Positions 24,818 through 32,999 of a stretch of DNA of 64,000 nucleotides are shown here, piece by piece. Below the pieces are notes generated by a model that saw nothing but the letters and a program-made list of their open reading frames with translations, made no database searches and was not told the origin of the DNA. Position 1 is the stretch's first letter. Each line of letters opens with the position of its first letter. Source of the DNA: Shewanella maritima (GTDB taxonomy: Bacteria > Pseudomonadota > Gammaproteobacteria > Enterobacterales > Shewanellaceae); the NCBI RefSeq assembly GCF_004295345.1, contig NZ_CP036200.1, positions 2,161,001 to 2,225,000 on the forward strand, read 5' to 3'. The translations under genes were made by a program, and so were the position numbers.

Positions 24818-25723
24818 TCAATATGCTGACTTTACCTGCGCCATTATAAAGTCCACCGCTACTTTGACTTTTGGAATGGCGTAGGCGGCTTTTTGATACA
24901 GCATATACACGCCAAGCTCCTGATTTTTGGTAACGGCTAATGGCTCGGCAAAGTTGAGTTTTATCAACTCGCCGCTGGCGAGATAGGGCTTTAACACCCA
25001 TTCTGGCATCATTAAAATGCCTTCACCGCTGATGGCTTTATCAGCCAGCCAACTGCCGTTATTGGTGGTTAGCACGCTTGGCGCCGACACATCTCGCCAC
25101 TGGTTATCAATCAAGCTTAGCCAGGGCGTTGCACCATGGGGAGTGCGATAGAAAAGACCTTTGTGATTAGGTAAATCCTGGCTTGATTGCGGCATACCAT
25201 AGCGCTCAATATAACTTGGCGCAGCGACGGCAATAAATTGATTATTCAACAGTTTATGGGCAACCACATGCTCGTTTGGCGCAAAGCCGCCGCGGATGGC
25301 GATGTCTACATCATCACGATCAAGCTTTGACAGTTTATCGCTAAGCTCAACATCTAGCTCAATCTCAGGATATGACTGAACAAACTCATCGAGTATCGGT
25401 GCCAACACTCGCTCACCAAAACCCACCATGGTACTGATTTTAAGCTTACCTTTAGGCGTGGTTTGATAGTTTTTTACGCCTTGATCAAACTGCTGCAACT
25501 GCGCCACCAGCGGTGAAACCTGAGCATAATATTGTGCGCCCACCTCAGTTAAGCTCACGCTGCGAGTGGTACGCTTTAAAAGCTGCGTCCCCAGGCTTGC
25601 TTCAAGGTCGGCAATGCGCCGCGACACACTTGAGGCCGGCACGCCAAACTTGGTCGCCGCGGCTGAAAAGTTGCCCGCATCCACAGTGGCAATAAAGTAT
25701 TTTAGCGCTCTTAGTTGATCCAT
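24818..25723 (-). CDS. LysR-family regulator of the divergent oxidoreductase
   Basis: 301 residues with N-terminal winged helix-turn-helix (LRALKYFIATVDAGNFSAAA, then FGVPASSVSRRIADLE), of the broad group whose members often control neighbouring oxidoreductases. The effector domain includes LDRDDVDIAIRGGFAP. It is divergent from the NADP-dependent oxidoreductase at 25840 across 116 bp; TGTCTTTTTGACAATATAGA and TTGTCAT in this gap may form its binding site. Confidence 0.88.
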   Translation of the reverse strand: MDQLRALKYFIATVDAGNFSAAATKFGVPASSVSRRIADLEASLGTQLLKRTTRSVSLTEVGAQYYAQVSPLVAQLQQFDQGVKNYQTTPKGKLKISTMVGFGERVLAPILDEFVQSYPEIELDVELSDKLSKLDRDDVDIAIRGGFAPNEHVVAHKLLNNQFIAVAAPSYIERYGMPQSSQDLPNHKGLFYRTPHGATPWLSLIDNQWRDVSAPSVLTTNNGSWLADKAISGEGILMMPEWVLKPYLASGELIKLNFAEPLAVTKNQELGVYMLYQKAAYAIPKVKVAVDFIMAQVKSAY

Positions 25724-25839
25724 CTTCTCGCCGTTATTATTGTCTTTTTGACAATATAGATTGTCATTTTAGCCGCTATATCTAACCATATTTATCATAA
25801 ATAATAGGCTCAAGCACTCGATAATCTAAAGGGAAACAG

Positions 25840-26838
25840 ATGAGCCAGTTCACGCAAATCCTGCTAAAGCAGCGTCCAGACGGTAAGCCATTTGGCGCAC
25901 ACATGTTTGATGTAGTTAAAAAAGACTTACCAGAAATCAGCGCAGATCAGGTTCTGATCAAGCAAACTCACATGTCACTCGACCCAGCAATGATTGGCTG
26001 GATGAGCCCAGACACCAATAGTTATATCCCTCGTGTTGAGCTAGGCGAAGTGATGCGCTCAAGCGGTTTCGGTGAAGTGGTTGCATCAAACAACCCTAAC
26101 TTTGCTGTTGGCGACAAAGTCATGGGCATGATGGGCTGGACTGAATATTTTGTGTCTAATGGCAAAGGGATCAACAAGGTACAAGCTGGCGTTAATGCTG
26201 AAATGGCATTGGCTGTGTTTGCCCTGCCTGGGTTAACCGCCACCCAAGGCTTGTTCAATGTCGGTAAACCAAAAGCTGGTGAAACCCTGGTGGTTACCGG
26301 CGCTGCAGGTTCAGTTGGCTCACTGGTTGGTCAGCTAGCTAAAGCCGATGGCCTGCGCGTAATAGGCGTTGTTGGCAGCGATGAAAAAGTTGACTGGATT
26401 GTTAACGGCCTAGGTTTTGATGGCGCTATCAACTACAAAACCGATGACCTTGAAGCCAAGCTTGCCGAGCTAACACCCGATGGCGTAGATGTGTTTTTTG
26501 AAAACACTGGCGGCCCAATTCAGCAGCACATTTATAACCGCATGAACATCCATGGTCGCATTGTGGTGTGCGGCATGATTGCTGATTATAAAGTGGGTGA
26601 GCCATCACCTGGCCCGAACTGGATTAACCTGATTAAAAAGCGCGTGACTGTGCAAGGTTTTGCTATGCCAGATCACTATGGCGAAGTACCAGCACTGCTT
26701 GCCAAACTCACCCCGTACGTGATGCAAGGTAAAATCAAATTCCGCACCCATGAGCTAGCTGGCCTTGAAAGTGCCATGGAGGGATTAAATCTGTTCTTCA
26801 CTGGTGAGCACAAAGGTAAGTTGCTGGTTAAGCTGTAA
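25840..26838 (+). CDS. Medium-chain NADP-dependent oxidoreductase (alkenal/one or curcumin-reductase type)
   Basis: 332-residue zinc-independent medium-chain dehydrogenase. N-terminal catalytic half with MSLDPAMIGWM and GWTEYF as in leukotriene B4 12-hydroxydehydrogenase and CurA-like enzymes. Rossmann half with VTGAAGSVGSLVGQLAK and the DVFFENTGG segment. No zinc ligands are present. Expected to reduce activated double bonds (enals and enones) with NADPH in the cytoplasm. AAAGGGAAACAG precedes the ATG. The LysR gene opposite is the likely regulator. Confidence 0.9.
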   Translation: MSQFTQILLKQRPDGKPFGAHMFDVVKKDLPEISADQVLIKQTHMSLDPAMIGWMSPDTNSYIPRVELGEVMRSSGFGEVVASNNPNFAVGDKVMGMMGWTEYFVSNGKGINKVQAGVNAEMALAVFALPGLTATQGLFNVGKPKAGETLVVTGAAGSVGSLVGQLAKADGLRVIGVVGSDEKVDWIVNGLGFDGAINYKTDDLEAKLAELTPDGVDVFFENTGGPIQQHIYNRMNIHGRIVVCGMIADYKVGEPSPGPNWINLIKKRVTVQGFAMPDHYGEVPALLAKLTPYVMQGKIKFRTHELAGLESAMEGLNLFFTGEHKGKLLVKL

Positions 26839-26850
26839 ACGTTATCCCCC

Positions 26851-26890
26851 AAAAAAGCGCTGCCTAGATTTAACTAGGCAGCGCTTTTTA
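26851..26890. terminator. Bidirectional terminator after the oxidoreductase
   Basis: A long perfect stem, AAAAGCGCTGCCTAG / CTAGGCAGCGCTTTT, with A and T flanks between convergent genes. Confidence 0.92.
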
Positions 26891-26912
26891 TTTTCAGAAA
26901 ATGCTAACAGTC

Positions 26913-27566
26913 CTAATGCAAAGGCTTATGCGAATTAGTTTCTTGCTCACTGAGCCATAGTTCAAAGTCTTTGAGTTTAGGTAAGCGCTTTGATGAATGA
27001 CCAATCAGCTGGGTCAAGGCGTAGCTAAGCTGGTGATACAGCTTAGGATCATCGTATTTTGATTTAGCATCATCTATGTTGATCATCGCACCGCGCAGAT
27101 ATTGAATCGCCAGTTCGAGTCGATCAAAGCCTGCTACCTCACCGATTTCAGTAATCACCTGACGATTCCACTCAATATTTTGCGCTCTTAGCGCTTCAAA
27201 TCGTTGCCTATATTGCTCGCTACAATTTTCCAATAACGACTCATTTGGCATGACTCTATCAACTAAGAAATCTTGCTGCTTCAACAAGTCATAAATACGG
27301 CTGCAATGGTGAAAGATAAAGCACAAATATGGGTCTTCATAACGCTGACGGTTTTGCTGTGCTAAATCGTGCCATTGCTGATATTGATTACAGGCAACCG
27401 CCACAATTAAATCAGCCTCGCTGCTAAAATGATTGTAAATAGTGCCTTTTGATATCTGGCTTGAATTGACCAAATGCGAACGGCACAAATCAAAGGTTTT
27501 GTGACCCTTTAAGCATCTTTGTGACACCTCAACCAGGTATTTCTCTCTTTGCTCCCAAGTGCTCAT
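26913..27566 (-). CDS. TetR-family regulator
   Basis: 217 residues with an N-terminal helix-turn-helix near residues 30-62 (SSQISKGTIYNHFSSEADLI). The C-terminal ligand region is all-helical and not informative. It is divergent from the LysR gene at 27688. It is one candidate for the regulator that reads the WGGAAY-N2-RTTCCA sites at 29973-32523, since no other orphan regulator lies closer apart from that LysR; this is only positional. Confidence 0.85.
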   Translation of the reverse strand: MSTWEQREKYLVEVSQRCLKGHKTFDLCRSHLVNSSQISKGTIYNHFSSEADLIVAVACNQYQQWHDLAQQNRQRYEDPYLCFIFHHCSRIYDLLKQQDFLVDRVMPNESLLENCSEQYRQRFEALRAQNIEWNRQVITEIGEVAGFDRLELAIQYLRGAMINIDDAKSKYDDPKLYHQLSYALTQLIGHSSKRLPKLKDFELWLSEQETNSHKPLH

Positions 27567-27589
27567 CTTCTATCCCCTAAAAATGCGAC

Positions 27590-27644
27590 ATTGGTAGTTT
27601 GTTACTTCACAGTTACATCTTAACAAGGTTTAGTACTACCCAAT
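27590..27644. promoter_or_regulatory. Spaced inverted repeat between TetR and LysR genes
   Basis: TTGGTAGT (27591-27598) faces ACTACCCAA (27635-27643) in reverse complement with one extra C, across the divergent promoter region. A candidate LysR or TetR site. Confidence 0.45.
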
Positions 27645-27687
27645 ATTGAGTAATAATTGGAGCAGTATTAGCAAACCGAATACCCCT

Positions 27688-28569
27688 ATGCTGAAAATCG
27701 AATTGCTGGAAAGTTTCATCGCAGTTGCCGAGTGTGGCAACCTGTCAAAAGCAGCTGAAAAAGTCTGCCGAACTCAGTCGGCTGTAAGCTTGCAAATCAA
27801 AAAGCTTGAAGAATCGGTGGGGCAAGAATTACTTAACCGCGATAACAAAGGGGCAACGCTTACTGAGTCAGGCCATACGCTACTCAATTATGCCTACAAA
27901 ATGGTGCAACTTAGCTCACAAGCGCTTGATGACCTAAAAGACTGCCAAACCAGAGAAATTATTCGCTTAGGTGTGCCAACCGACTATATCAAACGTTACC
28001 TTAGCAGCTGCCTATTAGAGTTTATTCGCGAGTTCACCTGTATTGAGCTGGTGATAGACACTGACGTGAGCGGCAACTTGTATAAGCGATTGCAACAAGG
28101 TGAGTTTGATGTGATTGTTGCCACCCACTGGCAACATCCTGCTGCGGGCGAACTACTGTTTGAGCGCAAGTTCCATTGGGTCGCGGCGAAAAATAGCACC
28201 GCGCTGTATCAAGACACCATCCCTATGGCGTTATACCCCGAGAACTGCCCTATTCGTGCTCAAGTTTTTGCCAACCACCACATCACTATGCGCCCGATTA
28301 ATGTTTTACTGTCAACACCATCGCCGCAAGCCCTGTGTCTAGCAGTTGAGAACGATTTAGCGGTGGCGCCGATTGCCGAGTTTAGAATTAACGGCAATAT
28401 GCAGATACTCGACCCGATTGAACATGGGCTACCGAAACTGCCAACCTTTAATGAGTCGTTATATCTCAACCCAGAAACACAAACCAAGGCGACTGAGCAG
28501 CTAATTACATTAATTAAAGCCAATGTGGAAAACCTGGCTGAAGTAGTAAGCCAGCAAGCTGATTATTAA
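27688..28569 (+). CDS. LysR-family regulator
   Basis: 293 residues from the ATG at 27688, where the winged helix begins (MLKIELLESFIAVAECGNLS). The frame could start at a TTG at 27646, but that adds a tail without homology to the LysR fold. Recognition helix TQSAVSLQIKKLEESVG. It resembles LysR proteins of the transport- and redox-control type. It lies on the opposite strand next to the porin/flavocytochrome operon and could regulate it. A clear ribosome site is not visible. Confidence 0.85.
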   Translation: MLKIELLESFIAVAECGNLSKAAEKVCRTQSAVSLQIKKLEESVGQELLNRDNKGATLTESGHTLLNYAYKMVQLSSQALDDLKDCQTREIIRLGVPTDYIKRYLSSCLLEFIREFTCIELVIDTDVSGNLYKRLQQGEFDVIVATHWQHPAAGELLFERKFHWVAAKNSTALYQDTIPMALYPENCPIRAQVFANHHITMRPINVLLSTPSPQALCLAVENDLAVAPIAEFRINGNMQILDPIEHGLPKLPTFNESLYLNPETQTKATEQLITLIKANVENLAEVVSQQADY

Positions 28570-28625
28570 TACAAAACTGAGCGATTAAGTAGATAAATTA
28601 ATAAAAACCTCAAAAAATTATATAT

Positions 28626-28657
28626 AAAAATGCCAGCAAGAAGCTGGCATTTTTTAT
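28626..28657. terminator. Terminator between LysR and porin genes
   Basis: AAAAATGCCAGC-aagaa-GCTGGCATTTTTT, a bidirectional type between convergent genes. Confidence 0.9.
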
Positions 28658-28759
28658 TTAGATTAGCATTAACAAGCCAAGCACCCTTTATTCCTGCACT
28701 CTTACCCCTAAGAGCAGGTTAAAACGCAGCTCGTCAATAAACCCGAAAATAAAGATAGA

Positions 28760-29893
28760 TTAAAGTACATACTTAACCGAGAACATCACTCTATCAAGCT
28801 TACCTTTATCGTCATTCACTTTGGTATTTTCTGCATGCATATATTCTACACCTACAGTTAATGGCTTAATTGGTGAATATAATAGATTGATATAGCCTGA
28901 ATAAGATTCTTCATTAACTTGATCGCCAGTTAGCATAGCATCGTTATCCGCTTTAAAGCCTGAAGCTGTAATACTGCTGCGCCATTTATCATTCCACCAA
29001 TGGCGGTAAGATACATAGCCACCAACTGAGCTGATGGTTTCCATTTGTCCTGTGGCATCTAATACCGCAGCATTGACAAAGTTCAGCGCCATATAACGCC
29101 CCATACCATCGCCATATGTAGCAGCGAATTTAATATCGTCATCGCCCACAGGCACAACACCGGTAACGCTCACACCATAACCGAATGCGGTGTCGTCATA
29201 GTTGGCGTTATCTAGGTTTAGCTGGCGCAATAACGCCGCTGCGGTGAACTTGGCACCTGAGTCGGTTTTTAGGTTATAACGTGCAACCACATCTGGCACT
29301 ATGCCCGTACCGCTCACGATGCGACTGCCACCTGTGTATGGCGTCACTGTGGTTTCTGGTGTTTCTAATGCTAATTGCAAGCCGCCATTGGTGTAACGGA
29401 TTTGCGCCTGACGCACAAAAGGGGTGCCTTCTGCCGCACCCACAAAATCTAGGTTTTCTGGTAATGCACTTGGATTTTGGAATGTAGTCCAGGTTTGTCC
29501 CACCAGCCAGTTGTCGTAAGACACAAATGCATGGCGTAGACGTGGCGAGTAGCTGTTTGATACGCGCTCGTTACCGTCGGCATGAGTCATAAAGTCTAGC
29601 TCAATAAAAGCAGTCACTTTATGGCCATCTACATCCGCTAGGGTTTTAAAATTAAAGCGCGATTCACGAGCCTGAAAATCGATAACCTGCTTGCCTTCCC
29701 CAGGTGAGCCGTAAATCGTGCCTGGTACATAGAACTGACGTGAGATATGCCCTGATGATGGTGCGCCATTACTGTAGTCACTGACCATCACATCCGTTTT
29801 TACATAACCGCCAAACTTAAATTCTACATCATCTGCTTGTGCACTTGAGCTCAAAGCTGCGAGTATCGAAAGTGCAATTATTTTTTTGTCCAT
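28760..29893 (-). CDS. Outer-membrane porin, DcaP-like
   Basis: 377 residues from the ATG at 29893 (GGGGATAAAG upstream), with a signal peptide ending SSAQA and a beta-barrel body of alternating strands. FKFGGYVKTDVMVSDY, the RFNFKTLADVDGHKVTAFIELDF strand pair and the NWLVGQTWTTFQNPSALPE segment are typical of DcaP-type trimeric porins, which pass organic anions and dicarboxylates. It ends with an aromatic-rich strand (VMFSVKYVL). Two copies of the regional 14-bp operator lie upstream (29973 and 30179), so it is probably co-regulated with the flavocytochrome operon and lets its substrate into the periplasm. Confidence 0.85.
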   Translation of the reverse strand: MDKKIIALSILAALSSSAQADDVEFKFGGYVKTDVMVSDYSNGAPSSGHISRQFYVPGTIYGSPGEGKQVIDFQARESRFNFKTLADVDGHKVTAFIELDFMTHADGNERVSNSYSPRLRHAFVSYDNWLVGQTWTTFQNPSALPENLDFVGAAEGTPFVRQAQIRYTNGGLQLALETPETTVTPYTGGSRIVSGTGIVPDVVARYNLKTDSGAKFTAAALLRQLNLDNANYDDTAFGYGVSVTGVVPVGDDDIKFAATYGDGMGRYMALNFVNAAVLDATGQMETISSVGGYVSYRHWWNDKWRSSITASGFKADNDAMLTGDQVNEESYSGYINLLYSPIKPLTVGVEYMHAENTKVNDDKGKLDRVMFSVKYVL

Positions 29894-29972
29894 CTTTATC
29901 CCCATCACTATTTATTATCTTAATTCGGTACAATTAATTCACATCTAACCGATGTGCTTTACATAATAAATC

Positions 29973-29986
29973 TGGAATCAATTCCA
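29973..29986. promoter_or_regulatory. Operator copy 1, porin promoter
   Basis: TGGAATCAATTCCA, 6-bp arms around CA, 80 bp upstream of the porin ATG. Matches the consensus WGGAAY-N2-RTTCCA shared with three other sites. Confidence 0.75.
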
Positions 29987-30178
29987 AAAATTAGCCACGG
30001 GCGTATTTACTAAAAATATTGGCCATTTATTAGCAACAATTATCGAATAAAAATAACAAAAAAATGGCGATCAACTGTATTTAACAATCAGTGACCGCCG
30101 AAGGGATAGAAATATGAGAAACAATAAGTATGGAGTGAGGCAAATAGCCAAATAACTTATTAACAAAAATTTTAGCTA

Positions 30179-30192
30179 AGGAATGCATTCCA
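30179..30192. promoter_or_regulatory. Operator copy 2, upstream of porin
   Basis: AGGAATGCATTCCA, with the same 14-bp layout. It lies between the 27-residue peptide gene and the porin. Confidence 0.65.
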
Positions 30193-30218
30193 AAATGGTA
30201 GCCAAACAGCAATTAACA

Positions 30219-30302
30219 TTATTGCGCTAAAATAATCTCAGCTAGCACAAATAAACCGATGAATATCAGGCATAAGAAGCACAGACAGTAAAGCATCCAC
30301 AT
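30219..30302 (-). CDS. 27-residue single-helix membrane peptide
   Basis: Short gene with a strong ribosome site (AGGAGAG, 4 bases before ATG). It encodes MWMLYCLCFLCLIFIGLFVL followed by AEIILAQ. The peptide is one continuous hydrophobic helix with three Cys and almost no charge, and it resembles in size the small subunits that stabilise membrane complexes (for example CydX- or CcoM-sized proteins). It lies on the same strand between the tetraheme cytochrome and the porin, after a terminator. No homologue is recognised; the evidence is the ribosome site and the clean membrane character. Confidence 0.55.
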   Translation of the reverse strand: MWMLYCLCFLCLIFIGLFVLAEIILAQ

Positions 30303-30344
30303 TTTGCTCTCCTAAATATCCAAAGTCTTATCTAATAAACATAA

Positions 30345-30378
30345 TAAAAAGCCATATCTCAAAGATATGGCTTTTTTC
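30345..30378 (-). terminator. Terminator after the tetraheme cytochrome
   Basis: AAAAAGCCATATCTC-aaa-GAGATATGGC form, read on the minus strand as GCCATATCTTTGAGATATGG followed by C and a T run. A and T tracts lie on both sides. Confidence 0.85.
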
Positions 30379-30441
30379 ACTTGCTGATTGCTGCGCTAGC
30401 AGACAATCTACTCAAGTTCGATTAACTTAACCCAAATCAGG

Positions 30442-30795
30442 TTATTTATGCTTATCGTACTTAAAGGTGTGGCAATTGCTACACATTGGTTTTTTCAGCT
30501 CATGCTCACCATGACACTCAATACATGGTAGCTCTTTACCATAGTGCAAGTTGTTGTGAGGGTTTTGCCACTTGTCTTCTTCACTGCGAGCCGTTTGCTC
30601 TGCTAGCTCATCAACATCATGACACTGCGTACAAGCTTGATCAGACGGGTAGTTCTTCAACCCTTGGTCATGACAAGTTTTACAATCTTTGCCAATCACA
30701 TCTTTATGGTATTCACGCTGATCAACAGCCTGAGCAGATAAGCTTACAAAACTCGCTAAAGCAACAGCGAATACAAGGCTTAGTTTTTTCATCAT
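30442..30795 (-). CDS. Periplasmic tetraheme cytochrome c
   Basis: About 117 residues from the ATG at 30795 (AGGAG upstream; the following ATG is equally possible). The signal peptide ends LSAQA. Four CxxCH haem sites are visible: CKTCH, CTQCH, CIECH and CSNCH. Extra His residues (REYHKD, NPHNNLHYG, GEHELKK) could be distal ligands for bis-His haems, as in the cytochrome domain of Shewanella flavocytochrome c3. The gene directly follows the flavin subunit (20-bp gap), so the two form a split flavocytochrome in which the haem chain feeds electrons to the flavin. Confidence 0.92.
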   Translation of the reverse strand: MMKKLSLVFAVALASFVSLSAQAVDQREYHKDVIGKDCKTCHDQGLKNYPSDQACTQCHDVDELAEQTARSEEDKWQNPHNNLHYGKELPCIECHGEHELKKPMCSNCHTFKYDKHK

Positions 30796-30815
30796 CTTTC
30801 TCCTAGTCACTGTTG

Positions 30816-32345
30816 TTAGGCTTTCATCATAGTGCGAGCGGCGGTCATGCCCATCACCATACATTCAGGGATAGAGCAGCTACCTAAGCGGCTAACACCG
30901 TGAACACCACCACACACTTCGCCTGCTGCGTAAAGACCCGCAATCGGCTTACCGGTAAAGCTGTCTTTAACCTCAGCTTTGGTGTTCACCTGTACGCCAC
31001 CTTGGCAGTAATGCACTTTTGGCCATAAACGAACGACAGTGAAAGGCGCTTCAATGTACTTGCCTTTAGCCTTGGTCATGTTTTTACCAAACTGCGCGTC
31101 ATTGCCCGACTTAACGTATTGGTTGTATTCCTTGATTTGAGCTTTTAACGGTTTTAGCGGCACATTAAAGTGCTTGGCTAGCTCTTCTACAGAGTCGAAC
31201 TTCCAGCCCACGTTGTACTTGATTACCTTCTTGGTATTTGGGTGTTTTTTCGAGTCTTTGTAGCTAGTAATCAAGATTGGAGGTAATGGGTTACCCTGCT
31301 TATCACGACAGGCTAACTCAGCATCAGCACGAGTTTTACGGTCAGCAATCTCATTCATGAAACGCTCACCGGTTAAGCAGTTAACCGCCATTGAATGTGG
31401 GAAGTTGTAAATCGAATAGTTTGATACATAACCAAAGCCACCTTCATCTGGCGATGCCCAAGGGCCAGATTGAATATGTGCTAAGTGGACAGGGATGGCA
31501 CCAAGACGGAACATCTCGTACATACCTTCACCAGTTGCACCTGGAGCATTAGTACAACCTACTTCTGCCGTTAATGTTGGGTCTTGGGCCATACGTAAAT
31601 TGACATTCTGAGCAAAGCCACCGGTCGCCATTAATACGCCACGCTTAGCTTTAATATGCATCAGCTTGCCAGTGTCTTCTTCACCAAAGTAGTAGCCTTG
31701 ACGAATCTTAAAGCCTTCCACTTTGCCTTCATCATTGACTAGGAAGCCTTCAAACTTAGCGCGGTTATGGGTTTGTACGCCCAATTTGCGACACTCTTTT
31801 AGTAGAGGCTGAGTGATACCTGCACCACAACTCACTGTGGTTTGGTAAGTACGTGCAACCGAGTGACCACCAAGCTGTTGTAGGTATGGGTGATATTCAC
31901 TACCCGCATCAAAGGTCATTTGCAGCGCTTCAACTGCGTGCTCAGCTACGTGACGCAACAAGGCTTCGTCAGCAATACCACGACCTGCTTTAAGCTGATC
32001 TTGTACCATGCGCTCAACTGAATCATTCACGCCTTCTTTTTTCTGCATTGGCGTGCCAGGAGCAGCGAACAGACCGCCGTTAATGGCAGAGTTACCACCG
32101 AAGTACGACATCTTTTCAAAAATATGCACATCTTTCGCGCCCAAGCGCATAGACTCAATACCAGCTGCTAAGCCTGCAAAGCCTGAACCGATAATGGCAA
32201 TCTCAACTTCTTTGTCCCACTTTACCCCGTTAGCCGACTGCGACACTGCCATTGCTGGCGCTGCCATAGCCATACCAGCTGCACCAGCTGCTGCACCCAT
32301 GCCCTTGATAAAGTTACGACGTTCCAGCAAATTTACTTTACTCAT
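30816..32345 (-). CDS. Tat-exported flavocytochrome c flavin subunit, 2-enoate reductase of unknown substrate
   Basis: 509 residues. The Tat signal ERRNFIKGMG is followed by an Ala-rich h-region (cleavage near residue 33). FAD-binding IIGSGFAGLAAG begins at 51, and GERFMNE precedes the active-site stretch. Compared by eye with fumarate reductase FccA, the proton-donating Arg is kept (R339 in KTRADA), as are the later substrate His (H445 in VHYCQGGV) and Arg (R486 in VSRLGS). The first His and the Thr-Glu pair are not kept (QSGPW and VSNY occur there). A reductase of another unsaturated carboxylic acid is therefore more likely than a fumarate reductase. First gene of the operon with the tetraheme cytochrome; two shared operators lie upstream. 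Confidence 0.9.
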   Translation of the reverse strand: MSKVNLLERRNFIKGMGAAAGAAGMAMAAPAMAVSQSANGVKWDKEVEIAIIGSGFAGLAAGIESMRLGAKDVHIFEKMSYFGGNSAINGGLFAAPGTPMQKKEGVNDSVERMVQDQLKAGRGIADEALLRHVAEHAVEALQMTFDAGSEYHPYLQQLGGHSVARTYQTTVSCGAGITQPLLKECRKLGVQTHNRAKFEGFLVNDEGKVEGFKIRQGYYFGEEDTGKLMHIKAKRGVLMATGGFAQNVNLRMAQDPTLTAEVGCTNAPGATGEGMYEMFRLGAIPVHLAHIQSGPWASPDEGGFGYVSNYSIYNFPHSMAVNCLTGERFMNEIADRKTRADAELACRDKQGNPLPPILITSYKDSKKHPNTKKVIKYNVGWKFDSVEELAKHFNVPLKPLKAQIKEYNQYVKSGNDAQFGKNMTKAKGKYIEAPFTVVRLWPKVHYCQGGVQVNTKAEVKDSFTGKPIAGLYAAGEVCGGVHGVSRLGSCSIPECMVMGMTAARTMMKA

Positions 32346-32394
32346 CTGTCCCCGTCCTCTTATTGATTATTTGTTGACGAGATAATGGTAAAAC

Positions 32395-32408
32395 TGGAAC
32401 CAGTTCCA
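32395..32408. promoter_or_regulatory. Operator copy 3, flavocytochrome promoter
   Basis: TGGAACCAGTTCCA, a perfect palindrome apart from the central CA, 50 bp upstream of the flavin-subunit ATG. Same form as the porin sites. Confidence 0.8.
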
Positions 32409-32509
32409 AAACGGGAACTGTCATAGGATCTCCCTAAGTAACCTTAGGTAAAGTATGGATTTACAAACTTGGTTACAATTTAGCCGTTTTTGCTAGTCGA
32501 TTAGCGTTT

Positions 32510-32523
32510 TGGAATGGGTTCCA
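32510..32523. promoter_or_regulatory. Operator copy 4, distal flavocytochrome site
   Basis: TGGAATGGGTTCCA inside the longer repeat TTTTGGAA-tggg-TTCCAAAA (32507-32526), about 115 bp from copy 3 (eleven helical turns), a spacing that would allow looping. Confidence 0.75.
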
Positions 32524-32630
32524 AAATGACTACTACGAGCTTTGAGCATGATTTAAAAAAGGAAATAATCTTGCTGATAGCGAGCGCAAAAACACAACAC
32601 TTGAGATACAAGTGAAACACTCGTAACATT

Positions 32631-32896
32631 AGGGTCTGTTGTTCTTTGCTGATTAGAATTTGTTCGAATTAAAAGCACTTTAATCGCGACGCGAGCGATG
32701 ACGTCTAGTCACCTACACAAACTCGCTCGCAACAAAGAGTAAAGTGCTTTTAAACGAACCTTTCAGGCAGCGCTTGTTGTCATTTCTACTGCGTTAACGA
32801 CTTACTCATGTGGAATAACCACACATCAAAGTCGTTGCCTTGTATAAATTTCCAACAAGCAGCTGCAAAACTAATCTTGAAAGACCAACAGACCCT
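32631..32896. mobile_element. MITE-like non-coding element
   Basis: 266-bp element whose ends AGGGTCTGTTG and CAACAGACCCT are exact reverse complements. The match continues imperfectly for about 29 bp (TCTTT and GATTAG also pair). An inner palindrome lies at 32662-32759: arms TTAAAAGCACTTTA / TAAAGTGCTTTTAA and GCGAGCGA / TCGCTCGC. No transposase is inside. The GGGTCTGTTG end is typical of IS5-type elements, so one could mobilise it in trans. No clean target duplication is visible. It sits between the flavocytochrome promoter and the His-rich gene. Confidence 0.75.
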
Positions 32897-32999
32897 TGTA
32901 TCTGAGGACGACCTCACCAGTGAATCTAACCAGCCCATTTTCACTGTCACCATTCGGGGACGGCCCCATCTGATTTCAATTAACAGATAGGAGCCGCAC

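Noticed and set aside
32808..32990. 60-codon frame just upstream of the His-rich gene
   Set aside because: It starts inside the MITE, has no ribosome site, and its sequence shows no protein character.
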